From contig NZ_JALEGS010000050.1 in assembly GCF_022763345.1 (NCBI RefSeq), positions 124,001 to 188,000 of the forward strand: a DNA stretch of 64,000 nt. Direction: 5' to 3'. A program made the translations under genes and the position numbers. Source of the stretch: Phaeodactylibacter sp. GTDB lineage: Bacteria > Bacteroidota > Bacteroidia > Chitinophagales > Saprospiraceae. The notes beneath the pieces are model-generated. The model did not search any database. It was given only the letters and a program-made list of their open reading frames with translations, and was not told the DNA's origin. Of this stretch, positions 41,144 to 48,708 are shown piece by piece; position 1 is the stretch's first letter; the number at the start of each line of letters is the position of its first letter.

Positions 41144-42634
41144 ATGCTGGACATGCAAAAGCGGTTGACGAACTTCTTCTATGTCAACCTCAGCCTCCCC
41201 GCCACCGCGATGGGCTTTGCCCTTTCGGTACAGATTTCGGCCCTAAGCTGGATTCTCAGCACTCAGTACCACCTGGAAATAGAGGACATTGGACTGGTTT
41301 GGGCTGCCGGCCCCATAGCGGGCATTATCGGACAGGTCCTCATCGGTGTAATCAGTGATAATGTGTGGTTTTTGAATGGGCGGCGGCGCCCGTTTATTCT
41401 CATTGGCGGTGTACTGGCGGCACTTATGCTTCTGGCGTTGCCTAATATCGGGGTCATTTCAGATGCAATGGGGATGGAGTCCATACTGGGCATTGCTATT
41501 ATTGTAGCGCTAACCCTTGATCTGGCCATCAATGTGAGCTTTAATCCTACACGCTCCATCATTGCAGATGTTACCCCCGAGGGCAAAGAACGCACCAAAG
41601 GCTACACCTGGATGCAGACCATTTCGGGTACATTCGGCGTACTGGCTTATGCCGTAGGTGCCATTTGGAACAACTTCGTACTCATCTATTTCGGAGCTGG
41701 CCTGGTGCTCATCCTTTCGGTACTGCCCGTCTTTTTTATAGAAGAGCCCCGGGTACTTAAGAGTTCCGGAGCGGAAGAGGAAAACGAAAAGAAACCAGGC
41801 TTTTCCCTTTCGGAAACGCTGAATGCCATACGGCCCCTTTGGGGATTTCTGGTCTATGCCATTTATGCCATGACTTTACGGATAATGGATATTGACCGGG
41901 AGCCAGGTTTTGTGGAGGGCTTCTGCCTGGCGCTTACTGCGGTGGTGATGATACAAGCCCTGCTCAAGAGTGAAACCGGGAAGCGTAAATCAGAGGCGGG
42001 GCTGATTGGTTTTCAGAAAGTACTGGCAGCTCATTCCTTCACCTGGATTGGGGTGCAAACCATGTTTGTCTACATGTTTTCCTACGTGCAGCACGATGTG
42101 TACGGCTTCAGAGCGGGCGATGTGATTCCTGAAGATATTAAAATCGAAATGGGTCGGGTGGTCTCAATTGCTTTCCTGGTCCTTAATGCGGTTGCTGCCA
42201 TCCTGCCTGCAACTGTTCTGGAGCCCATGGCCGACAAATTTGGGCGCGTTAAAGTACACTTTGCCTGTATTGCTGTGATGGCGGTTGGGTACTTCAGCTT
42301 TTTGGTGCCGGGTATCAGCCCAACCCTGATTTATGTGCTGATGGGCGTGGCGGGCGTTGGCTGGGCAGCTACCGTGAGCCTGCCCTTTGCTATCATGTCG
42401 CAAAAAGTGGACCAGGCTAAAATGGGGCTTTACATGGGGCTGTTCAACCTGTCGGTGGTTCTGCCGCAGCTAGTCGCCAGTCTGGGCGTGGGCCAGCTGA
42501 TTGGCAATGCCGAAAACAAGAGTATCACCTTTGTGGTATGCGGCGTGACGCTTGGCATTTCTGCCCTGGCCTGGCTTATGGTCAAAGAGGAACAGACCGG
42601 AGACGCGGCAGTTGTTGCGCCGGCAGGGCATTAA
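41144..42634 (+). CDS. MFS sugar transporter (SLC45/GPH-like)
   Basis: A 496-residue, 12-helix transporter. The first cytoplasmic loop has the pattern GQVLIGVISDNVWFLNGRRRPFILIGG, typical of SLC45-type sucrose or maltose proton symporters and related bacterial carriers; a second half mirrors it with ATVLEPMADKFGRVKVH. A start at 41153 (MQKRLTNFF) is equally possible. It lies 32 bp after the pullulanase gene and most likely imports maltodextrin or maltose released by it. The bidirectional hairpin at 42633 ends the unit. Confidence 0.85.
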   Translation: MLDMQKRLTNFFYVNLSLPATAMGFALSVQISALSWILSTQYHLEIEDIGLVWAAGPIAGIIGQVLIGVISDNVWFLNGRRRPFILIGGVLAALMLLALPNIGVISDAMGMESILGIAIIVALTLDLAINVSFNPTRSIIADVTPEGKERTKGYTWMQTISGTFGVLAYAVGAIWNNFVLIYFGAGLVLILSVLPVFFIEEPRVLKSSGAEEENEKKPGFSLSETLNAIRPLWGFLVYAIYAMTLRIMDIDREPGFVEGFCLALTAVVMIQALLKSETGKRKSEAGLIGFQKVLAAHSFTWIGVQTMFVYMFSYVQHDVYGFRAGDVIPEDIKIEMGRVVSIAFLVLNAVAAILPATVLEPMADKFGRVKVHFACIAVMAVGYFSFLVPGISPTLIYVLMGVAGVGWAATVSLPFAIMSQKVDQAKMGLYMGLFNLSVVLPQLVASLGVGQLIGNAENKSITFVVCGVTLGISALAWLMVKEEQTGDAAVVAPAGH

Positions 42635-42680
42635 AAAATTGGATGCCAGTGGCCTATTAAAGGCTGGCATCCAGTTTTTT
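42633..42680. terminator. Bidirectional rho-independent terminator
   Basis: GGATGCCAG (42641-42649) pairs with CTGGCATCC (42664-42672), with A6 on the left and T6 on the right, so it works for both converging genes. Confidence 0.85.
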
Positions 42681-42682
42681 AT

Positions 42683-43675
42683 CTACCAGCGATAAAGCTT
42701 GGCATCTTCCGTAAACCGCTTACGCACATCTTTAATTGCGGCTTCAATCTCAGCTTCGGATCGGTAAGTCCGCTGCACGCCCACTTTGGTCAGCTTGCCC
42801 GCCTTCTCCGTGTAAGGTTCGTACCCGGCATCGTAGATATCGTCTATGAGCTGCTTTACGTTATCGGGATTGCCAAAGACCCCAACGATGATGACATATG
42901 ACTGCTGTCCGGGCACTGGCGTCGGGCGTTCAGTATCAGCCCCTTCAGCATCATCAGCAGGTGATTCTGCCTGTGCTTCCGTTTCTGCAGGAGCCTCCTC
43001 TTCCGGAATAGCCTTAGCAGCCGTGTCATCGCCCGGGCGCACATTCACGCGGGAAGTAGGAACCGTCTGCATGGCCTGCTCCTGTCCCTGCCCCGCTCCA
43101 AAAATCAGAAAATATACCGCTACGCTTACCACCACAGTTGCTGCCGCAATAGCCGCTATCAAGCCATTATTGGTAGCCTGGGCTGCATTTGGAGGACCGG
43201 CATTAACAGTGGATTTTTTCGGGCGTTCTTTCACCGGCTGCGGTCGGGCGGAACGGGCAACGGGGTAAAAGCTGACCGTAGGCAGGCCGTAGGAATCCAC
43301 GTCGTAATTATTGCCATCCGGCAGGAACTGCAGGTTATTCTCATAATCCTGATACAAACGCCCCACTTTAGGGAAAACAACGATTTCTCTGCGCCCGATG
43401 GCTTCTTTCACTTCATTGACGTAACCCTCCAGCGTTTGAGTGGCATCCTTTGGCGACAAGCCGTACTGCTCCTGAAGCATGCCCGACAGCAAGCCGTCAT
43501 CGCTTACCAGGTTGGCATTGAAGGCAACGGTCTTGCCCGGAGGATGCAGCTCGCCCTGTACCTGATCGATTACAGCAGGCTGATAGGCCGCTTCGAAACT
43601 CCCCAGCCCAGGCAGGGCTACTGTCTTATTTTTGTAAAGAAGTGAACTGATATAATTGCCTATATCCATTTCCAT
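42683..43675 (-). CDS. HU-CCDC81/SPOR membrane protein
   Basis: A 330-residue protein; ATG at 43675 (MEMDIGNYISSLLYKN) or 43669. Residues ~5-130 are two HU-like (CCDC81-type) domains (LLYKNKTVALPGLGSFEAAY; YVNEVKEAIGRREIVVFPKVGRLYQD). A membrane helix at about 178-200 (LIAAIAAATVVVSVAVYFLIF) is followed by a Glu/Ala-rich periplasmic linker and a SPOR domain (residues ~250-330; YVIIVGVFGNPDN... VGVQRTYRSEAEIE), which binds denuded peptidoglycan at the division septum. The protein therefore joins a DNA-binding-like fold inside the cell to a septal wall-binding domain outside, and is probably a cell-division or chromosome-tethering factor in Bacteroidota. Confidence 0.85.
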   Translation of the reverse strand: MEMDIGNYISSLLYKNKTVALPGLGSFEAAYQPAVIDQVQGELHPPGKTVAFNANLVSDDGLLSGMLQEQYGLSPKDATQTLEGYVNEVKEAIGRREIVVFPKVGRLYQDYENNLQFLPDGNNYDVDSYGLPTVSFYPVARSARPQPVKERPKKSTVNAGPPNAAQATNNGLIAAIAAATVVVSVAVYFLIFGAGQGQEQAMQTVPTSRVNVRPGDDTAAKAIPEEEAPAETEAQAESPADDAEGADTERPTPVPGQQSYVIIVGVFGNPDNVKQLIDDIYDAGYEPYTEKAGKLTKVGVQRTYRSEAEIEAAIKDVRKRFTEDAKLYRW

Positions 43676-43798
43676 ATCTGCTGCTTTTTGCTGTAGCCGT
43701 GCGGCCGAGTCTGACGCGCACCTGCAAAGGTACATCTTAAAGGCCTTATCGTGCCAATCTGACAGCCCTGAATATGCCCAATGTCTAAACTAATCAAT

Positions 43799-43829
43799 TT
43801 TGGGCAAATTCCAATATATACTAACTTTG
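43799..43829 (+). promoter_or_regulatory. Bacteroidota housekeeping promoter of metH
   Basis: TTTG (43799-43802) and TAACTTTG (43822-43829) are separated by exactly 19 bp, an ideal TTTG-N19-TAnnTTTG promoter. It is 65 bp before the metH start. I see no cobalamin riboswitch or B12 box in this leader. Confidence 0.8.
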
Positions 43830-43894
43830 GCAACCACAAATTGGGGTATTTGTTATCCTTCTTTGTGACCAATCTATCAAAACACAACGCACCC

Positions 43895-46800
43895 ATGTCG
43901 ATTCGCGATATACTTAAGCAAAGAATTTTAGTCATTGATGGTGCCATGGGCACTATGATTCAGCAATACCAACTCGGTGAAGCGGACTACCGTGGTGAGG
44001 AGTTTGCAGACTGGCCTCAGGATATTCAGGGCAACAACGATATTCTATCCATCACGCAGCCCCAAATCGTGGAGGCTATCCACAAAGCCTACCTGGAAGC
44101 CGGGGCGGATATCATTGAAACCAACACCTTCAGCGGCACCCGTATCGCACAGGCTGACTATGGCATGGAGGAATACGCCTACGAGATCAACCTCAAGGCG
44201 GCGCAGGCTGCCCGAAGAGCGGCCGATGAATTCACAGCCAAAAATCCAGACCGCCCCCGCTTTGTTGCTGGTGCAATGGGCCCTACCAACCGGACCGCCT
44301 CCCTGTCGCCGGATGTCAATGACCCGGGCTACCGGGCGGTCACCTTTGACGAACTGCGCGACAACTACTACGAACAGGCCAAAGGCCTGATGGATGGTGG
44401 TGCCGACCTCTTCCTGATTGAGACCGTCTTCGACACCCTCAATGCCAAAGCTGCGCTTTTTGCCATTGACCTGTTACATGAGGAACAGGGCAAGGAACTG
44501 CCCATCATGGTATCGGGCACGATTACTGATGCCAGCGGGCGTACCCTGTCCGGTCAAACTGCTGAAGCGTTCTGGATTTCCGTCAGCCATATGCCACTGC
44601 TCAGCGTGGGGCTCAACTGTGCGCTGGGTGCACAGGAAATGCGCCCCCATATCGAGGCGCTTTCCGATATCGCAGACTGCTACATTAGTGCTTATCCCAA
44701 TGCTGGTTTGCCTAATGAATTCGGAGAGTACGATCAGGAGCCCGAAGAAATGCGGAACTACATCCGGGATTTCGCAGACAGTGGCTTCGTTAACATCATT
44801 GGGGGGTGCTGCGGGACCACGCCCGAACACATCCAATTGATGGCAGAAGCGGTAGAAGGCTTACAACCGCGTAAGGTTTCCCCATCGCCGGAATACACCC
44901 TGCTTAGCGGGCTGGAGCCACTCATCATCCGCCCCGAGACCAACTTCGTCAATGTGGGGGAACGGACCAACGTCACCGGCTCCCGCAAATTCGCACGCCT
45001 GATCAAGTCAGGTGCCTACGACGAAGCCCTTTCCGTAGCCCAGCATCAGGTGGAAGGAGGCGCACAGATTATTGACATCAATATGGATGAAGGGCTTCTG
45101 GATTCTGAAAAAGCGATGACGGACTTTCTCAACCTGGTGATGGCTGAGCCCGATATTGCCAAGCTGCCCATCATGATTGACTCTTCCAAGTTCTCTGTCA
45201 TCGAAGCAGGGCTTAAGTGCGTTCAGGGCAAGTGCGTGGTCAATTCCATCTCCCTGAAGGAAGGAGAAGAAGCCTTTATTCAACAGGCGAAAACTGTTCG
45301 GCGCTATGGTGCGGCTACGGTCGTCATGGCTTTTGATGAAGAAGGGCAGGCTGACACCATCAAGCGTAAGGTCGATATCTGTGAGCGGGCCTACAACATC
45401 CTTACCCAACAGGTAGGCTTCCGTCCACAGGACATCATCTTCGACCCAAATATTTTCGCAGTAGCCACAGGCATTGAAGCCCATAACGAATACGCCATCA
45501 ACTTTATCGAAGCGACCCGGCAGATTAAGGAGCGATGCCCGGGCGCCAAGGTTAGCGGCGGTGTCAGCAACATCAGCTTCTCCTTCCGGGGCAACAACGT
45601 TGTCCGGGAAGCCATGCATGCCGCATTTCTCTACCACGCCATCAAGGCGGGCATGGATATGGGCATTGTGAATGCCGGCATGATTGAAGTCTATGATGAG
45701 ATCCCCGGCGATTTGCTGGAACGGGTGGAAGACGTACTCTTCAACCGGCGGGAAGACGCCACCGAACGCCTAACTGAATTTGCTGAAAGCGTTAAGGGGG
45801 ACGGAGGCCGTACCTTCAAAAAGGATACCGCATGGCGGGAAGCCCCCTTGCAGGAGCGCATCAAACATGCCCTCGTGCGCGGTATTACAGACCATATCGA
45901 AGCTGATGCCGAGGAAGCCCGGCAGCAACTGCCTTCACCTCTTGATGTGATCGAAGGCCCGCTGATGGATGGCATGAATGTAGTGGGCGACCTCTTTGGG
46001 GAAGGCAAGATGTTTCTGCCGCAGGTGGTGAAAAGCGCCCGGGTGATGAAGAAAGCCGTGGCTTATCTTACGCCCTATATCGAAGCTCAAAAAGCAGCGG
46101 GCGAAGACAGCAGCAAAGGCAAAGTCCTGCTCGCTACCGTCAAAGGCGATGTACACGATATCGGTAAAAATATCGTCGGCGTAGTGCTAGGCTGCAACAA
46201 TTATGATATCATCGACATGGGCGTGATGGTCCCGGCGGACAAAATACTCGCCAAAGCAAAAGAAATCGGCGCAGACATTATCGGTCTGAGCGGCCTGATT
46301 ACACCTTCGCTTGATGAAATGGTGCATGTGGCCAAAGAGATGGAGCGGCAGGGCTTTACCGTACCACTACTGATTGGCGGGGCGACGACTTCCAAAACCC
46401 ACACCGCCGTAAAAGTGGAACCGCAGTACTCCGGCCCCGTTGTACACGTGCTTGATGCATCCCGGAGCGTATCAGTAGTGAGCAATTTGCTCAACGAAAA
46501 TGAAAGTCAGCGCAGCAACTACGTGCTGGACATCCGCAAGGACTACGAACGGGTACGTGAACTGCGCGGCAACCGGAAATCCAACAAAAAGTACCATACC
46601 CTCAAAAAAGCGAGAGCGCACCGGTTGGAGCTGGATTGGACCGCCACACCTGCCGTTAAGCCTGCACAGCCTGGCTTGCAGGTGATCGAAGATTACAATC
46701 TTGAAGATTTAACTGAGTATATCGACTGGACGCCATTCTTCAGCAGCTGGCAGCTCAAAGGCAAGTTCCCGGCTATTTTGGAAGATGAGGTGGTCGGTAC

Positions 46801-47572
46801 TGAAGCTCAAAAACTGTACAACGATGCCCGCAGCATGCTCCGCCAGATTATCGACGAAAAGTGGCTGACTGCTAAAGCTGTATTTGGGCTGTTCCCTGCG
46901 AATGCGGTGGGTGAAGAATCTGTAGCTGTGTTTACTAATGAGGACCGGAAAGCGCAGCAAACCGTACTTCATTTTTTGCGACAGCAGCGCCAAAAAGCGC
47001 CCGGCCAGCCCAATCTTAGCCTCTCAGACTATATCCGAAAGGCGGAAGACGGGCCCGACTACATCGGTGCTTTTGCCGTCACGGCAGGCTTTGGGATCGA
47101 ACCCCACATCAAACGCTTCGAAGCGGAGCACGATGACTACCACGCCATCATGCTTAAAGCGCTGGCCGACCGGCTTGCAGAGGCCCTGGCGGAGAGGTTG
47201 CATCAGCGGGTACGCAAGGAATTCTGGGGCTATGATCAGTCAGAGAACCTGGATAATGAAGCCCTGATCGAAGAAAAATATAAAGGCATCCGCCCTGCCC
47301 CCGGCTACCCGGCCTGTCCGGAGCATACTGAAAAGGGAACCATTTGGGAACTTCTGAAGGTGGAGGAAAATATCGGTATCCAACTGACCGAATCCTACGC
47401 CATGTACCCGGCCGCCTCTGTGAGTGGTTACTACTTCGCTCATCCTGAATCGAAGTACTTTGGCCTCGGACAGATCAGCAAAGATCAGGTGGAGGACTAC
47501 GCAAGCCGCAAAGGAATGTCCGTAGAGGATGCCGAGCGCTGGCTGGCTCCGGTGCTGAATTACGATGTGTAA
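43895..47572 (+). CDS. metH: Cobalamin-dependent methionine synthase
   Basis: A 1225-residue enzyme, the full length for MetH. The ATG at 43895 gives MSIRDILKQRILVIDGAMGT; the longer frame starts 38 residues earlier in the promoter region. Domains in order: homocysteine-binding (1-~330) with zinc cysteines in GLNCALGA and GGCCGTTPEH; methyltetrahydrofolate-binding TIM barrel (~350-610, NVGERTNVTGSRKFA, FDPNIFAVATGIEAHN); cobalamin-binding (~650-890) with the B12 His in DVHDIGKNIVG; and AdoMet-binding reactivation domain (~900-1225, RPAPGYPACPEHTEK). It transfers the methyl group of methyl-tetrahydrofolate to homocysteine in the cytoplasm. Monocistronic; converging gene begins 2 bp beyond the stop. 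Confidence 0.97.
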   Translation: MSIRDILKQRILVIDGAMGTMIQQYQLGEADYRGEEFADWPQDIQGNNDILSITQPQIVEAIHKAYLEAGADIIETNTFSGTRIAQADYGMEEYAYEINLKAAQAARRAADEFTAKNPDRPRFVAGAMGPTNRTASLSPDVNDPGYRAVTFDELRDNYYEQAKGLMDGGADLFLIETVFDTLNAKAALFAIDLLHEEQGKELPIMVSGTITDASGRTLSGQTAEAFWISVSHMPLLSVGLNCALGAQEMRPHIEALSDIADCYISAYPNAGLPNEFGEYDQEPEEMRNYIRDFADSGFVNIIGGCCGTTPEHIQLMAEAVEGLQPRKVSPSPEYTLLSGLEPLIIRPETNFVNVGERTNVTGSRKFARLIKSGAYDEALSVAQHQVEGGAQIIDINMDEGLLDSEKAMTDFLNLVMAEPDIAKLPIMIDSSKFSVIEAGLKCVQGKCVVNSISLKEGEEAFIQQAKTVRRYGAATVVMAFDEEGQADTIKRKVDICERAYNILTQQVGFRPQDIIFDPNIFAVATGIEAHNEYAINFIEATRQIKERCPGAKVSGGVSNISFSFRGNNVVREAMHAAFLYHAIKAGMDMGIVNAGMIEVYDEIPGDLLERVEDVLFNRREDATERLTEFAESVKGDGGRTFKKDTAWREAPLQERIKHALVRGITDHIEADAEEARQQLPSPLDVIEGPLMDGMNVVGDLFGEGKMFLPQVVKSARVMKKAVAYLTPYIEAQKAAGEDSSKGKVLLATVKGDVHDIGKNIVGVVLGCNNYDIIDMGVMVPADKILAKAKEIGADIIGLSGLITPSLDEMVHVAKEMERQGFTVPLLIGGATTSKTHTAVKVEPQYSGPVVHVLDASRSVSVVSNLLNENESQRSNYVLDIRKDYERVRELRGNRKSNKKYHTLKKARAHRLELDWTATPAVKPAQPGLQVIEDYNLEDLTEYIDWTPFFSSWQLKGKFPAILEDEVVGTEAQKLYNDARSMLRQIIDEKWLTAKAVFGLFPANAVGEESVAVFTNEDRKAQQTVLHFLRQQRQKAPGQPNLSLSDYIRKAEDGPDYIGAFAVTAGFGIEPHIKRFEAEHDDYHAIMLKALADRLAEALAERLHQRVRKEFWGYDQSENLDNEALIEEKYKGIRPAPGYPACPEHTEKGTIWELLKVEENIGIQLTESYAMYPAASVSGYYFAHPESKYFGLGQISKDQVEDYASRKGMSVEDAERWLAPVLNYDV

Positions 47573-47574
47573 GG

Positions 47575-48705
47575 CTACAATAGCCACTGCAAAAGATAAG
47601 CCAGCCCGATGCCCAGGTAATTGCCAATGGCGTAGCCCAGCAACCCCATAGCGATACCGGAAAGGATCAGCTGCCGGTTGCCGGTGATACTGGCGATCTG
47701 ACCGATAAACGGAGGGCCATAGATGGCAGCTACGGATGTAAAAAGAAAGGTATCCCGGTCAATGTGGAAAAGCCGGGCCAGGAGCAGATGCAAGAAGATG
47801 GTGCCCATCAGGGCTACTGCTGTGAATTGCACGATGCCAAGCCCCTTGTCCAGGATACTTTGGAAATCAGCCAGCATGCCCAGAGCCACGCAAAAAATCA
47901 GTAGAAAGTATTCGCCGGTCTCAAAGGTGTTTTCCAAGTTCCTGACGGTGGGTATAAAGGACGCCGCCAGGCTTAGGCTCGTCAGCATAAGGATGAGGAA
48001 CGCCAGTTGATCTAATCGGCCATACACCAGCCAGGTAAGCCCCAAAGCGCTGCCTATCACCAGGATCGTCAGGCCTATCGCACGAATGGCATGCTTGTAG
48101 TTGAACGAATAGTAAGGGTCTGTTTCTGTTTCATCAACTGCTCCTGTAATGGCGTTCTGAAAACCAGGCAGTACCGCTTTCAGCCACTTGGGCACCACCG
48201 AAGTCAGCAGCAACAGGTACACCCCTCCCAGCAGCACGTCTGCGGCGTTAACCAGAATAATGGTTTCCTGTGGTGCATTCAGCGCTAGTCCAATAGCCTG
48301 CATATTTGGAGTGCCTCCGGTATAAATCCCAGCCAGCATGCCCGCCAGCCGCCAGGTATCCGGTAGATCATCCAAAAACCAGTAGGCTGCGGCAACCGTC
48401 GCCACAACACCACTCAGCACACAAAGCCCAAAGCTCAGCAAACTGCTGCCTGCATGGGACAGCCAGCGCTTCAGGTCGGTGGCATAAAGCAAAAGTGGAA
48501 TAGCAAACAAAATCCCGACCTCCGTAGCGGTAGTTGAGAACGGCTCGTTGAGCGGAAAAAGGCCAGTATTCTTCAGGAGGATGCCAACCGCATAGCACAG
48601 TACCACGGGGCTCAGCCAATCTGGTAACAGCCCACGGCGTACAAGCCTGCGGCTCAGGAAAGGAAACCCCAGCAAGATCGCACCTTGTAGCAAAATCCAG
48701 GGCAT
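47575..48705 (-). CDS. DUF819-family membrane protein
   Basis: A 376-residue integral membrane protein with about ten helices. The AGIYTGGTPNMQAIGLAL segment is the signature of DUF819 (PF05684), related to anion/Na+ symporter-like carriers (CPA/AT superfamily look). A second half repeats a similar helix layout (SVAAIYGPPFIGQIASITGN). Substrate is unknown; some homologues are linked to keto acid or dicarboxylate export. It starts 3 bp after the Hsp100-like gene and is probably co-transcribed as its last member. Confidence 0.85.
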   Translation of the reverse strand: MPWILLQGAILLGFPFLSRRLVRRGLLPDWLSPVVLCYAVGILLKNTGLFPLNEPFSTTATEVGILFAIPLLLYATDLKRWLSHAGSSLLSFGLCVLSGVVATVAAAYWFLDDLPDTWRLAGMLAGIYTGGTPNMQAIGLALNAPQETIILVNAADVLLGGVYLLLLTSVVPKWLKAVLPGFQNAITGAVDETETDPYYSFNYKHAIRAIGLTILVIGSALGLTWLVYGRLDQLAFLILMLTSLSLAASFIPTVRNLENTFETGEYFLLIFCVALGMLADFQSILDKGLGIVQFTAVALMGTIFLHLLLARLFHIDRDTFLFTSVAAIYGPPFIGQIASITGNRQLILSGIAMGLLGYAIGNYLGIGLAYLLQWLL

Positions 48706-48708
48706 AAG

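Noticed and set aside
43676..43894. Cobalamin riboswitch upstream of metH
   Set aside because: No B12 box (AGCCACTG-like) or extended paired leader is visible in 220 bp; a standard promoter explains the region.
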